Below, in pieces: positions 26,314 through 35,918 of a stretch of DNA of 64,000 nt. Positions within the stretch are counted from its first letter, which is position 1, and every line of letters begins with the position of its first letter. The position numbers and the translations under genes were made by a program. Under the pieces are notes generated by a model. The model was not told the DNA's origin and did no database searches. It saw only the letters and a list, made by a program, of their open reading frames with translations. Source of the DNA: Ancylobacter polymorphus (GTDB lineage: Bacteria; Pseudomonadota; Alphaproteobacteria; Rhizobiales; Xanthobacteraceae). The stretch spans positions 62,001 through 126,000 of the forward strand of contig NZ_JAUSUI010000010.1 of NCBI RefSeq assembly GCF_030813495.1, in the 5' to 3' direction.

Positions 26314-27510
26314 TCATCCCGGAAGCTCCGGCATGGCGCCGTCGCCGATATTCCAGGTCCAGGCAGCGATGCCGCTCTCGGCGATCAGCTCGTCCAGCTT
26401 TTCCCGATAGTCACCCTCGGCGCCGTCGGGCACGACGTACATACCGAGCGGTGCTGCACCGTCCTGTCGCAGAACAACGCAGGCCATAGGCTGCGCTGCC
26501 GGCATGTTGTAGCGCAGGCTTTTCACGAAGCTGGCGCCGCGCTTCGCCAGCGCGTTGATCAGCGCCCCCTCGTAGCGATTCTCGAACGGCAGCCAGCGGT
26601 CCGTCGCGACCATCAGCGCGATCGACTCGATCGAGGCGATGCCGGCGGCATCGATGCCGAAGGTGGCGATTGCGATCAGATGCGACTCCGCGGTCGCGTT
26701 CCAGAGCGCAAGCTCGGGGGCGAACACCGCGTTCATCCGCCGATGCGCGTCCTCGTTCAGCATGAAGGGAAAGCGCGGGAGGTGCTTGATCACGACGCGG
26801 TGGCCGAAGCGCGCCGGCGCGACCTCCTTGACCTCGCCGATCAGCACGGCGAGCGACCGGCGCTTGCCTTCCGCCTTCATCGCGCGGCTGAGGAATGTCT
26901 CGCGCCGCTGCGAGATCGCGGCGTCACGCTCGGCATCAAACATCTCGGGGATGAACAGGACGTCCGCGAGCGCCTTGCCTTTCGCGGTCTTGCCCTCGGC
27001 CGCCTCGAGCAGGAACTTGCGCAACACCGCCCAGTTGCGTCGGCCGGTCATGGCCGGTCGCCAGCGATTGAACTCCGCCTGCTCCCACAGGTAATGCAGC
27101 AGCGCGCGCAGCGAGAGAAGCGAACCGTCCGTCTTCACCGCGCCGGCATCGCTTGCCTCGCGCGCCGCCGGCGCCATCCGACCGGCCTGCTTCGACAGGC
27201 TGAAATCGAGCTTGAGCAGGGTGACGCCGTCCTCGGCATTCTCGACGATCGCCTCGCCGTGGACGGCGCCGAGGCCGGAAAGCGCGTGCGGCGGCTCATA
27301 GGAATCGCAATCGGGACCGTGCCGCGGTCCGCTGCCCGGCATCCGCTTCAGCACATGGCGTCCGCCGGCGCGCGCCACATACATCGGAACGCCGACCGGC
27401 TGGCACAGGCACAGCGGATGCTCGCGGCGGGCAAAGGCCTCCGCCAGCCGCTCGCTGATGCTGCCGGCACTGTCCTCGACCTCCATGTCGCCGATGCGCA
27501 CCCGTCTCAA
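26314..27510 (-). CDS. DUF1173 family protein
   Basis: This 398-residue protein matches the DUF1173 pattern. A cysteine-rich N-terminal segment HPLCLCQPVGVPMYVARAGGRHVLKRMPGSGPRHGPDCDSY is followed by LRALLHYLWEQAEFNRWRPAMTGRRNW, LADVLFIPEMFD and a C-terminal beta-rich part. Members are found next to traG in rhizobial and ICE tra regions. Function is unknown, and the CxC and GPxC arrangement might bind zinc. It is on the same strand as and downstream of traG, from which it is separated by 64 bases, so it may belong to the traC-traD-traG transcript. Confidence 0.85.
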   Translation of the reverse strand: MRRVRIGDMEVEDSAGSISERLAEAFARREHPLCLCQPVGVPMYVARAGGRHVLKRMPGSGPRHGPDCDSYEPPHALSGLGAVHGEAIVENAEDGVTLLKLDFSLSKQAGRMAPAAREASDAGAVKTDGSLLSLRALLHYLWEQAEFNRWRPAMTGRRNWAVLRKFLLEAAEGKTAKGKALADVLFIPEMFDAERDAAISQRRETFLSRAMKAEGKRRSLAVLIGEVKEVAPARFGHRVVIKHLPRFPFMLNEDAHRRMNAVFAPELALWNATAESHLIAIATFGIDAAGIASIESIALMVATDRWLPFENRYEGALINALAKRGASFVKSLRYNMPAAQPMACVVLRQDGAAPLGMYVVPDGAEGDYREKLDELIAESGIAAWTWNIGDGAMPELPG

Positions 27511-27574
27511 AGCACTTCTCCCTGCGATCAGCTGATCGCTCCTGCCGCCCGCGGAATTCCCCTATCGCCGCCGA

Positions 27575-29494
27575 TCATCGCACCGCTTCCTTCCGGTGGA
27601 ATCTGTTATCGCCGACACAGGCCCTCATGTCGTCGCGGCGAAACCAGATGGCGCGCCCGCAGCGCAGCGCCGGGTTGCCCGCCGTGAAGACGATCTGCTC
27701 ATCGGCGCGCATGCGCAGTACCTCGTGCGGCAGGATCAAAGGACGACGCGCCAGCTGCTTCGAGCGCGTCCGCGACGCGCCCGACATCTGCGACGAGCGG
27801 CTGATCTGGTCGACCTCCACCGTGGTGTCGCCGCCGCGCCGCGAGATGTAGTCGGCGGTCTCCGGATCGTTGATCGCGGCAAAGCTGATCCACGACGCCG
27901 ACTCGAACCATTTCGAGGTGGCGTCGCGGCCACCATAGGCCTCGCGCATTTGCCCGATGGACTGGAAGAGCAGGGTCATGGTGATGCCGTATTTGCGGCC
28001 GGCGTCGCGGGCGGTCTCCAAGATTCGCAGGAAGCCGAGCCGCGCGACCTCGTCGAGCAGGAACAGCGTGCGATCTTTCACCTCGCCATTGCGGTTGTAG
28101 ATGGCATTCATCATCGCGCCGATGATGACGCGGGCCAGTCCCGGATGCGCCTCCAGCACCTTCAGGTCGAGCGCGATGAAGATGTCGGTCCCGCCGTCGG
28201 CGAGCTCGTCGGTGGTGAAGCTGTGACCGGAGATCAGGGCCGCGTAGTTCGGATAGGACAGCCAATGCGTCTCCTTCACCGCATTGGCGTAGACGCCGGA
28301 AAAGGTCTCCGGCGTCATGTTGACGAAGACCGCGACATTCTCCTTCACGAAGTCCGATCCCGACTGCTCGTAGATCCTGGTCAAGCGCTCGCGCAGCTTC
28401 GGCTCCGGCTCCGAGAGATTGGCGCGGACCTGGCGGAGCGTCTGGTCCTTCTTTTCCGTATGACCCGACAGGCAGACATCCGCGATCAGCGCGGTCAAAA
28501 GCTGCATCGCGGAGGCGCGAAAGAAGTCGTCGCGCGCCGAGGCCTGGCGCGCCGTGTCGGTCATCACCCAGGTCGCGACCGCGACGATATCCTCTTCCTT
28601 CGTTCCGCCGAAACGCCCGATCCAGTCGAGCGCGTTGAAGCCGGTGGCGGCATCGGCCGGGTCGAGCACCACTACCTTGCGCCCCGCCTTGCGCCGATGG
28701 CCGATCACCATCGGCGCGACCTCGGATGAGGGGTCGAGCACCACGAGGCCGCCGCCCCATTTCAGCGCCGAGGGGATCGTCACCGACGTCGTCTTGAAGC
28801 CGCCGGAGCCGGCGAAGACGATGCCGTGTGAGGAGCCGAACGAACCGTCGAAGCAGAGCAGCGGCGAGCGCCCACCGCTGCCCCAGGTTTCGCGGCTGTC
28901 GGCGCGGAATGCGACGCCGGCGACGGAATCGAGATCGACCCGGTAGCGCTCGCCGATGACGATGCCGCCGGCATCGCCGAACAGCTTGCCGGCGGTCTCC
29001 ATCCGCATCCAGTCGGTCTCGCCATGGATAGCGCGCCGGCCCTTGATGCGGCGCGGAGACGCCGCGGCGAAAGCGGCATTGCCCTTGATGGCGACGCGCA
29101 GCGCGAACATCCCGCAAACGAGCGCGATCGCCGCGCCGACCCCCGTCCCCGGATCGGCATAGGCGAGCACGGATTGCCCCGCTGGCACGCGGTCCGCCAG
29201 AGCGGCGAGACGCGCGCCTTCGCGGATGACGGCGATGCCGATGACGACGGCGCTGCCGGCCACAACGCCCCACCCCACCGCCCGGATCGCGATCGCGCCC
29301 GCCGCGGCGAAAAGCAGGATCAATCCGACCGCGCTTGCCAGCGCATAGGGCAGCGCGAGCCCGGCGCGGCCGAGCATCAGGCGCGCGGCTTCGGTCTTGC
29401 CGAAGCCCGCCAGCCAGTGCTCGGCGCCGGTGGTCGCGATCGCCACGGCGATCACGATCGCCGCCTGCAGCCCGGCCAGAAGCACCCTAGTCAT
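27575..29494 (-). CDS. traG: TraG, type IV coupling protein
   Basis: This 639-residue coupling protein of the VirD4/TraG family delivers the relaxase-DNA complex to the type IV secretion channel. The N-terminal membrane anchor has several hydrophobic segments (from [17 protein letters not shown] onward). Walker A is [15 protein letters not shown] (near residue 225), Walker B is [11 protein letters not shown], and the C-terminal part includes the usual [14 protein letters not shown] region. GFKT for the common GSGKS/T loop is normal in this family. It overlaps traD by four bases (ATGA) and forms the leftward traC-traD-traG operon. Confidence 0.95.
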   Translation of the reverse strand: MTRVLLAGLQAAIVIAVAIATTGAEHWLAGFGKTEAARLMLGRAGLALPYALASAVGLILLFAAAGAIAIRAVGWGVVAGSAVVIGIAVIREGARLAALADRVPAGQSVLAYADPGTGVGAAIALVCGMFALRVAIKGNAAFAAASPRRIKGRRAIHGETDWMRMETAGKLFGDAGGIVIGERYRVDLDSVAGVAFRADSRETWGSGGRSPLLCFDGSFGSSHGIVFAGSGGFKTTSVTIPSALKWGGGLVVLDPSSEVAPMVIGHRRKAGRKVVVLDPADAATGFNALDWIGRFGGTKEEDIVAVATWVMTDTARQASARDDFFRASAMQLLTALIADVCLSGHTEKKDQTLRQVRANLSEPEPKLRERLTRIYEQSGSDFVKENVAVFVNMTPETFSGVYANAVKETHWLSYPNYAALISGHSFTTDELADGGTDIFIALDLKVLEAHPGLARVIIGAMMNAIYNRNGEVKDRTLFLLDEVARLGFLRILETARDAGRKYGITMTLLFQSIGQMREAYGGRDATSKWFESASWISFAAINDPETADYISRRGGDTTVEVDQISRSSQMSGASRTRSKQLARRPLILPHEVLRMRADEQIVFTAGNPALRCGRAIWFRRDDMRACVGDNRFHRKEAVR

Positions 29495-29769
29495 GATCCG
29501 CGCCCGAAGGCTTCCGCGCCGATGGCGCTCAGCCGCATTCGCTCGGTTTCGTCCTCGCTGGCGCGGCGATGCCCGTCGATCAACAAGCCGAGCAGCAGTG
29601 CGCGCTTCTCGTAGCGCAGCCCCGCCTTCACGATCAGCCCGCCGAGCTCGATCTTCTCGCGTGTATCCTTCTTGCGGGCGTCCGATGAGCTCGACCGGTG
29701 CATGCGCTCAAGCCTCGCGATCGCCGCCCGGAGGCGCGTCAGCCGCGAGCGTCGTGGACGTCCCGCCAT
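29491..29769 (-). CDS. traD: Conjugal transfer protein TraD
   Basis: This small protein of 92 residues matches rhizobial Tra[30 protein letters not shown] with charged flanks. It is encoded between traC and traG. TraD proteins are accessory DNA-processing factors of Ti-type transfer systems. The start overlaps traC by 62 bases, and the end overlaps traG by four, so the three are tightly coupled. The N-terminus is highly basic. Confidence 0.88.
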   Translation of the reverse strand: MAGRPRRSRLTRLRAAIARLERMHRSSSSDARKKDTREKIELGGLIVKAGLRYEKRALLLGLLIDGHRRASEDETERMRLSAIGAEAFGRGS

Positions 29770-30004
29770 TTGGCTGCCGGCCAGCGCCGCCCTTTCTCCC
29801 GGTCGATGCGCTGCTGTCGTCGCGAAACCGTTTCGCCGCCTCCTCGAAGGCCGCGAGCAGCGCCGTCTCCTCGATGTCGATTTCGCCGAGCCCCGCCTTC
29901 AGCGCGATCCGGCCGATGCGCTCGGCCTCGCGCGTCTCGGCGTGCCGCAACTGGTCCTGCAGCCTGGCGATTTCTTCCCTGATCTGTCGCGACGGCTTCT
30001 TCAT
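29708..30004 (-). CDS. traC: Conjugal transfer protein TraC
   Basis: This 98-residue TraC-like relaxosome accessory protein starts [20 protein letters not shown] and contains [38 protein letters not shown], the core shared with rhizobial TraC. The C-terminus is low-complexity and lies over the start of traD. It is the first gene of the leftward tra operon. Its start is about 150 bases from the oriT nick region, where it is expected to act. Confidence 0.9.
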   Translation of the reverse strand: MKKPSRQIREEIARLQDQLRHAETREAERIGRIALKAGLGEIDIEETALLAAFEEAAKRFRDDSSASTGRKGGAGRQPNGGTSTTLAADAPPGGDREA

Positions 30005-30074
30005 TCCGGTTGACCTTCCACTGCCCGGTTTGTGCTGGGTCGAGGCCCAGCTTTCCCCGGATGAGCGCCAGCGG

Positions 30075-30096
30075 CGACTAGTAAAAAAGCTAGTCG
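30075..30096. promoter_or_regulatory. CGACTAG/CTAGTCG dyad in the oriT-traC region
   Basis: CGACTAG and CTAGTCG (7-base arms) flank TAAAAAAG between the traC start and the oriT core. The A-tract and dyad look like a protein-binding and bending site, possibly for a relaxosome accessory protein or a transcription regulator. Confidence 0.42.
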
Positions 30097-30146
30097 GCGA
30101 AGCCGACGCCGCTTGAGATCATCCCGGTCGTTCCGAAGGAGCGGCA

Positions 30147-30181
30147 TCCAAGGGCGCAGTAATACGTCGCTGCCGCGACGT
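30147..30181. other. oriT: oriT core of Ti/IncQ type
   Basis: The sequence ATCCAAGGGCGCAGTAAT followed by ACGTCGC TGCC GCGACGT resembles the origin of transfer of rhizobial Ti-type plasmids. There the CCAAGGGCGCA block (complement TGCGCCCTTGG) is the IncQ-like nick site, and the adjacent dyad binds the relaxase. Arms of 7 bases (30164-30170 and 30175-30181) form a perfect hairpin. Its position between divergent traC and traA is canonical. The nick site is inferred from family knowledge. Confidence 0.85.
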
Positions 30182-30257
30182 GCTGCGCCGGCCCTGGCGG
30201 GGCCGGCCTCTCCCGACGAACACGCTGTTCGAGCTTTCACCGGGAGACGCCGTCACC

Positions 30258-33200
30258 GTGGCGATCACGCATTTCACGCCCCAGCTCATCGGCCGCGGCA
30301 ATGGCCGCAGCGCCGTGCTGTCGGCGGCGTATCGCCATTGCGCCCGCATGGAATATGAGGCCGAGGGGCGCACGGTCGACTATTCCAACAAGCGCAATCT
30401 CGCCCATGAGGAATTCCTGCTGCCGGCCGATGCGCCGGAATGGGCGAGGGCGCTGATCGCCGACCGCTCGGTCGCCGGCGCCGTGGAGGCGTTCTGGAAC
30501 AGGGTGGAAGCGTTCGAGAAGCGCGAGGACGCGCAGTTCGCCCGCGAATTCATCATCGCGCTGCCGGTCGAGCTGTCGAAAGAGCAGAACATCGCGCTGA
30601 TGCGGCAGTTCGTGCTTGAGCAAGTGCTGGCGCGCGGGCAGGTGGCCGACTGGGTCTATCACGACGAGCCCGGCAATCCGCATGTCCACCTGATGACGAC
30701 GTTGCGGCCACTGACGGAGGACGGCTTTGGCCCGAAGCGCATCGCCGTCATCGGTGAGGATGGCGAGGTCCTGCGCAACAAGGCGGGCAAGATCGTCTAT
30801 CGGCTTTGGTCGGGCGAGAAGACCGAGTTCCTCGAGCAGCGCAACGGCTGGCTCGCCCTGCAGAACCAGCATCTGGCGCTCGCCGGTCTGGAGATCCGCG
30901 TTGATGGGCGGTCCTATGCCGAGCGCGGCATCGACCTGGTGCCGACCACGCATATCGGCGTCGGCGCCAAGGCGATCCAGCGCAAGTCAGCCGGCGAGGG
31001 CGAGGCGGTCGATCTCGAACGGCTGAAGCTGTTCGAGGCGCAGCGCTCCGAAAACCGGCGGCGCATTCTGCTGCGGCCGGAGATCGTGCTCGATCTGCTG
31101 TCGTCGGAGAAGAGCGTCTTCGACCAGCGCGATATCGCCAAGGTGCTGCATCGCTATGTCGACGATGCCGGCACCTTCCAGCAGCTGATGGCGCGCATCC
31201 TCCAGAGCCCGGAGCTCCTGCGCATCGAGCGCGAGAGCGTCGACTTCGCGACCGGGGAGAGAATGCCGGCGCGCTACACGACGCGCGAGCTCATCCGTGT
31301 CGAGGCCGGCATGGCGCGGCAAGCGATCTGGCTTTCCGGGCGAAGCTCACATGGCGTTCGCGAGCGCGTGCTGGAGCAGGTGTTTGCCCGACATGAAAGG
31401 CTGTCCGAAGAGCAGCGCACGGCGATCGAGCATGTGACCAAACCGGGCGGGATCGCCGCCGTCGTGGGCCGGGCCGGCGCCGGCAAGACCACCATGATGA
31501 AGGCCGCGCGCGAGGCCTGGGAACTCGGCGGCTACCGCGTCGTCGGCGCGGGGCTCGCCGGCAAGGCGGCCGAGGGCCTCGAGAAGGAAGCGGGCATCCA
31601 GAGCCGCACGTTGGCGTCCTGGGAGCTGCGCTGGAAGCAGGGCAGGGACACGCTCGATTCCAGCACCGTCCTCGTGCTCGACGAAGCCGGCATGGTTGCT
31701 TCCAAGCAGATGGCCCGCTTCGTTGACGCTGCGGTGAAGGCAGGCGCCAAACTGGTGCTGATCGGCGATCCCGACCAGCTGCAGCCGATCGAGGCGGGCG
31801 CGGCGTTCCGCGCCATCGTCGAGCGCACTGGCTACGCCGAGCTGGAGACGATCTACCGCCAGCGCGAGGACTGGATGCGCGCCGCCTCGATGGATCTGGC
31901 GCGCGGCAGGATCGCGGAGGCGCTCTCGGCCTATCAGCAGCAGGGGAGGGTGCTCGGTTCGGTCATGAAGGCCGAAGCCGTCGCCAGCCTGATTGCGGAT
32001 TGGAACCGCGACTACGATTCCGCCAGGAGCTCGCTGATCCTCGCGCATCTGCGGCGCGACGTGCGCATGCTCAACACGATGGCGCGCGAGAAGCTGGTCG
32101 AACGCGGCCTTGTGGGTGAGGGTCACGCCTTCCGGACCGAGGACGGCGCCCGGAAGTTCGATGTCGGCGATCAGATCGTCTTCCTGAAGAACGACAGCGC
32201 CCTCGGCGTGAAGAACGGCATGATCGGCAAGGTCGTCGCGGCCGCGCCGAACCGCATCATCGCGGCGATCGGGGAGGGCGACCAGCGCCGGCAGGTGACG
32301 GTCGATCAGCACCTCTATCGCAATTTCGACCACGGCTATGCGACGACGATCCACAAGGCACAGGGCGCCACCGTCGACCGCGTGAAAGTGCTCGCCTCGC
32401 TCTCGCTCGACCGCCACCTGACCTATGTCGCGCTGACCCGACACCGTGAGGACATGGCGCTCTATTACGGGCGTCGCTCCTTCGCCTTCAATGGCGGCCT
32501 CGCCAAGGTCCTCTCCCGGCGCAATGCTAAGGAGACCACGCTCGATTACGAGCGCGGCACGCTCTACCGGCAGGCGCTTCGCTTCGCCGAGAACCGCGGC
32601 CTGCACATCGTCAATGTCGCCCGCACGCTGCTGCGCGATCGTGTCGACTGGACGGTCCGGCAGAAACGGAAGTTCGCCGATCTCGCCCAGCGCCTGCGCG
32701 GCATCGGCGCGCGTCTCGGCCTGTTCGATCCCCGTCAGACACATAGCCCGAAGGAGGCCGCAGCGATGGTCGCCGGCGTCACCCTGTTCACGAAATCGAT
32801 CCAGGACACGGTCGAGGAGAAGCTGCGCGCCGACCCTGCCGTCACCAAGCAGTGGGACGAGGTCTCGACCCGCTTCCGCTATGTCTTCGCCGATCCGGAG
32901 ACCGCGTTCCGCGCCATGAATTTCGATGCGGTCCTGTCGGATCCCGCTGCGGCCAAGACGGCGCTCGACCGGCTGGTGTCGGAGCCGCAGGCGCTCGGCC
33001 CTCTGAAGGGCAAGACCGGGCTCCTCGCCGGCAAGGCCGATCGCGAGGACCGGCGCGTCGCCGAGCTCAATGTCCCCGCACTGAAGCGGGACATCGAACG
33101 CTATCTCAACCTGCGCGAGGCGGCCGTGCAGAGGCTCCAGGCCGATGAGCAGGCGATGCGCCAGCGCGTCTCGATCGACATCCCGGCCTTGTCGCCGGCG

Positions 33201-33560
33201 GCGCATCGCGTCCTCGAACGGGTGCGCGACGCCATCGACCGCAACGACCTGCCGGCCGCGCTCGGCTATGCGATTTCCAACCGTGAGGTGAAGGGCGAGA
33301 TCGACGGTTTCAACAAGGCCGTCGCGGAGCGGTTCGGCGAGCGCACCCTGCTCACCAACGCAGCCCGCGAACCCGCCGGCAAGATCTTCGACAAGGCGGC
33401 CGACGGGCTCGCCCCGGGCGAGCGGCAGAAGCTCGCCGAGGCCTGGCCGACCATGCGGACGGCGCAGCAGCTCGCTGCCCATGAGCGGACCGCTGCGACG
33501 CTGAAGCAGGTTGAAACGCTGCGCCAGAGCCAGCGGCAGACGCCGGTGATGAAGCAGTGA
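30258..33560 (+). CDS. traA: TraA, MobQ-type relaxase-helicase
   Basis: This 1100-residue relaxase cuts oriT and unwinds the transferred strand. The N-terminal MobQ relaxase begins VAITHFTPQLIGRGNGRSAV and carries the metal motif VYHDEPGNPHVHLMTT (near residues 133-148). The helicase part is RecD/TraI-like: GRAGAGKTTMMKA (near 403), VLDEAGMV (473), GDPDQLQPIEAG, TIHKAQGATVD (698) and YVALTRHRE (723). I start at GTG 30258, behind GGGAGA. An upstream in-frame ATG at 30180 would fall in the oriT hairpin. It overlaps traF by four bases and heads traA-traF-traB-traH. Confidence 0.95.
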   Translation: MAITHFTPQLIGRGNGRSAVLSAAYRHCARMEYEAEGRTVDYSNKRNLAHEEFLLPADAPEWARALIADRSVAGAVEAFWNRVEAFEKREDAQFAREFIIALPVELSKEQNIALMRQFVLEQVLARGQVADWVYHDEPGNPHVHLMTTLRPLTEDGFGPKRIAVIGEDGEVLRNKAGKIVYRLWSGEKTEFLEQRNGWLALQNQHLALAGLEIRVDGRSYAERGIDLVPTTHIGVGAKAIQRKSAGEGEAVDLERLKLFEAQRSENRRRILLRPEIVLDLLSSEKSVFDQRDIAKVLHRYVDDAGTFQQLMARILQSPELLRIERESVDFATGERMPARYTTRELIRVEAGMARQAIWLSGRSSHGVRERVLEQVFARHERLSEEQRTAIEHVTKPGGIAAVVGRAGAGKTTMMKAAREAWELGGYRVVGAGLAGKAAEGLEKEAGIQSRTLASWELRWKQGRDTLDSSTVLVLDEAGMVASKQMARFVDAAVKAGAKLVLIGDPDQLQPIEAGAAFRAIVERTGYAELETIYRQREDWMRAASMDLARGRIAEALSAYQQQGRVLGSVMKAEAVASLIADWNRDYDSARSSLILAHLRRDVRMLNTMAREKLVERGLVGEGHAFRTEDGARKFDVGDQIVFLKNDSALGVKNGMIGKVVAAAPNRIIAAIGEGDQRRQVTVDQHLYRNFDHGYATTIHKAQGATVDRVKVLASLSLDRHLTYVALTRHREDMALYYGRRSFAFNGGLAKVLSRRNAKETTLDYERGTLYRQALRFAENRGLHIVNVARTLLRDRVDWTVRQKRKFADLAQRLRGIGARLGLFDPRQTHSPKEAAAMVAGVTLFTKSIQDTVEEKLRADPAVTKQWDEVSTRFRYVFADPETAFRAMNFDAVLSDPAAAKTALDRLVSEPQALGPLKGKTGLLAGKADREDRRVAELNVPALKRDIERYLNLREAAVQRLQADEQAMRQRVSIDIPALSPAAHRVLERVRDAIDRNDLPAALGYAISNREVKGEIDGFNKAVAERFGERTLLTNAAREPAGKIFDKAADGLAPGERQKLAEAWPTMRTAQQLAAHERTAATLKQVETLRQSQRQTPVMKQ

Positions 33561-34084
33561 GGCGGCGCGCCATCTTCATTGTGCCGGCCGCGGTCGCGTT
33601 TCTGATCATGCTTGCCGGCACCGCGCGGTTCGCAGGCTTGCGCCTCAATCTCACGCGCAGCTATCCGCTCGGGCTCTGGCGGATCGAGCCGCTCGACGGA
33701 CCGCCCGCGACGGGCGATCTCGTCTTCATCTGCCCGCCCGACAGCACCACGTTCCGCCTGGCACGCGAGCGCGGCTATCTCGGCCGCGGCCTCTGCCCAG
33801 GCTGGTTCAGCCCGCTGATCAAGACGGTCGCGGCGACGGGAGGGCACGCGATCGCGATCGGCTCCGGCGTTTCCGTCGACGGGCGGCCGATCCCCCATTC
33901 CGATGTTCAGCGAGAGGACGCCGCGGGCAGGGCACTTGCGCCCTTCGCCGGCGGCGAGGTCCCGGCCGGTTTCCTGTTTCTCCACTCCGATTTCGCAGGT
34001 TCCTATGACTCTCGGTATTTCGGGCCGATCCCGGCCAGCGGTGTGCTCGGCCGCGCGCATCCGCTCCTCACCTTCGAGCCGTAA
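33557..34084 (+). CDS. traF: TraF, conjugal transfer signal-peptidase-like protein
   Basis: This 175-residue S26-family protease has an N-terminal membrane anchor (FIVPAAVAFLIMLAGTARFAG). The serine is S35 in NLTRSYPLGLW and the lysine K89 in LIKTVAATGG, the Ser/Lys dyad of type I signal peptidases. In Ti and RP4 systems TraF processes and cyclises the pilin. It is coupled to traA by an ATGA overlap and is followed by traB one base after its stop. Confidence 0.93.
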   Translation: MRRRAIFIVPAAVAFLIMLAGTARFAGLRLNLTRSYPLGLWRIEPLDGPPATGDLVFICPPDSTTFRLARERGYLGRGLCPGWFSPLIKTVAATGGHAIAIGSGVSVDGRPIPHSDVQREDAAGRALAPFAGGEVPAGFLFLHSDFAGSYDSRYFGPIPASGVLGRAHPLLTFEP

Positions 34085-34085
34085 G

Positions 34086-35237
34086 ATGGCGCGGGCTCTG
34101 GTGCTGATCCTGATCGCGGCGCTGGTCGGCGTCATCGGCTGGAGCGGCGAACCGCTGACGCTGCCGCTCGCGATGCTGTTTCCGGCGCTATGGGCTCGGG
34201 CCCCCAACCGCTTGGCCGCGTCGCTGGTCGCTGCGGCCTATTTCCTCGGGGCGTCGCGTGGACTGCCGCAGGGCGTCGCCAATTTCTACAGCTCCGACAT
34301 CTCCCCGGGCTTGTTCCTCTGGCTCGTCTCCTCGGTCTCCTTCGTCTGCGTTCATGCGCTGCTCTGGACGAGCCGGCCGGGAGGGAGGGCGGTGCGGTTC
34401 GCGCTCGCGGCCGTGCTGATGACGGTGCCGCCGTTCGGGGTGGTGGGTTGGGCGCACCCCCTGACGGCCGCCGGCGTGTTGTTTCCCGGATGGTGCTGGA
34501 TGGGACTGGCGGCCGCCGCGGTCGGGCTCATCGCGATGACGACGCGAGCCTGGCCGATCGCCGCCATCGCGCTCGGCGGGCTCTGGCTGTGGTCGGCCGC
34601 AACATGGGAAGCGCCGCGGCTCCCCGAGGGGTTCCGGGGAGTCGATCTCGACATGGGCCCGAGCCTCGGACGCGACGGCACGCTCGAGCGGCAGCGCGAC
34701 CTGATCGCTTCTGTCATGCGAGCCGGAGGGCAGGGCAGCAGGATCGTCGTACTCCCCGAAAGCACGCTCGGATTCTTGACGCCGAGCGTCGAGCGTCTCT
34801 GGCGCGACGCGCTCGCAAGCAGCGACATCGTCGTGATCGCGGGCGCTGCCGTCATCGATCCGCAGGGCTACGACAACGTCCTGGTTGCGATCTCGGCGCA
34901 GGAGGCCGGAATCCTCTATCGCGAGCGCATGCCGGTTCCGGTCTCCATGTGGCAGCCCTGGCGCCGCTGGCTGGGACGGGATGGAGGGGCGCGGGCGCAT
35001 CTCTTCGCCAACCCGACCGTCGAGCTTGCCGGGCGGCGGATCGCGCCGCTGATCTGCTACGAGCAGCTGGTCGTCTGGCCCATCCTGCAGTCGATGCTCC
35101 TCCGGCCCGACGCGATCGTCGCCACCGGCAATGGCTGGTGGACCGTCGGCACCTCGATCATCGACATCCAGAACACTAGCACGATCGCATGGGCGAGGCT
35201 GTTCGGGGTGCCGCTCGTCACCGCCTTCAACCGATGA
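34086..35237 (+). CDS. traB: TraB, conjugal transfer membrane protein
   Basis: This 383-residue protein has several N-terminal membrane segments (first LVLILIAALVGVIGW) and a C-terminal nitrilase-like domain with IVVLPESTLGF and APLICYEQLVVWP, the Glu and Cys positions of the carbon-nitrogen hydrolase fold. It resembles the TraB proteins of rhizobial plasmids and apolipoprotein N-acyltransferase in layout. Its exact role in mating is not settled. It belongs to the traA-traF-traB-traH operon. The ATG is chosen just after the traF stop. Confidence 0.9.
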   Translation: MARALVLILIAALVGVIGWSGEPLTLPLAMLFPALWARAPNRLAASLVAAAYFLGASRGLPQGVANFYSSDISPGLFLWLVSSVSFVCVHALLWTSRPGGRAVRFALAAVLMTVPPFGVVGWAHPLTAAGVLFPGWCWMGLAAAAVGLIAMTTRAWPIAAIALGGLWLWSAATWEAPRLPEGFRGVDLDMGPSLGRDGTLERQRDLIASVMRAGGQGSRIVVLPESTLGFLTPSVERLWRDALASSDIVVIAGAAVIDPQGYDNVLVAISAQEAGILYRERMPVPVSMWQPWRRWLGRDGGARAHLFANPTVELAGRRIAPLICYEQLVVWPILQSMLLRPDAIVATGNGWWTVGTSIIDIQNTSTIAWARLFGVPLVTAFNR

Positions 35238-35251
35238 ACAGGGAGTTCTCC

Positions 35252-35857
35252 ATGGTCGACGTCGCTCTCATCCAGCAATGCGCCGATCCCGGCCTGAAGC
35301 CGGCGATCGTCGAGAAATTCATCGCGAAGGCGGGCTCGCCGGATCCGCTGGCAGTCACCGTTCGGTCCGGCGGCCGCGTCGTACTGATTCCGCGACCCGG
35401 CACGGCGGAGGAGGCGATGGCGCTCGTCCGCCAGCATGTCGGCAAGGCCGTCGTGCGGGTCGGCGTCACGCAATATCCGGCGGGGGTCGGCATCACCGAC
35501 GTCTCGGAGCTGAAGCCCGACCTGGTCGATGCCTGCGCCAATATCCGCATGGGCACGAAGCTCTTCGCCAAGGTCTACCGGATCGTCACCAAATGGTACG
35601 GCAACGCGGTCGACGAGGCCTTCGACGACGCGATCGACGCATGGAAGACCGGGAGCTTCGAGGGAAAGGCGATATTCAGCGAGCCCGATCCCGGCGATGT
35701 GAAACTCGCGGTGCCTGCGCCGGCAGAGGGGGACCGGAGCGAAGCGGCTGCGGCCGAAGCCGCGGGACCGGCTCGTCCCGAACCGGTCGATCCGAACAAG
35801 GCGGGCATCCGCATCGATTTGTCCGGCATCGGCGGCAGCCGGCCGAAGTCCGATTGA
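35252..35857 (+). CDS. traH: Conjugal transfer protein TraH
   Basis: This 201-residue protein begins MVDVALIQQCADPGLKPAIV and contains VTQYPAGVGITDVSELKPDLVDACANIRMGTKLFAKVYRIV. It matches TraH of the rhizobial traAFBH operon. The ATG at 35252 has GGGAG 7 bases upstream. An earlier in-frame ATG (35234) overlaps the traB stop. The C-terminus is alanine- and proline-rich and ends with RIDLSGIGGSRPKSD. Its biochemical role is unknown. Confidence 0.88.
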   Translation: MVDVALIQQCADPGLKPAIVEKFIAKAGSPDPLAVTVRSGGRVVLIPRPGTAEEAMALVRQHVGKAVVRVGVTQYPAGVGITDVSELKPDLVDACANIRMGTKLFAKVYRIVTKWYGNAVDEAFDDAIDAWKTGSFEGKAIFSEPDPGDVKLAVPAPAEGDRSEAAAAEAAGPARPEPVDPNKAGIRIDLSGIGGSRPKSD

Positions 35858-35918
35858 TGAATTGTCGTCGCGCATAGCCTATATTGGTCCAAGGCAAGAT
35901 CGGGCGATGGAGCAAGCC

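Noticed and set aside
30180-30257. ATG at 30180 as the traA start
   Set aside because: It sits at the end of the oriT hairpin, has no ribosome site, and the relaxase family begins at the GTG at 30258 with GGGAGA upstream.
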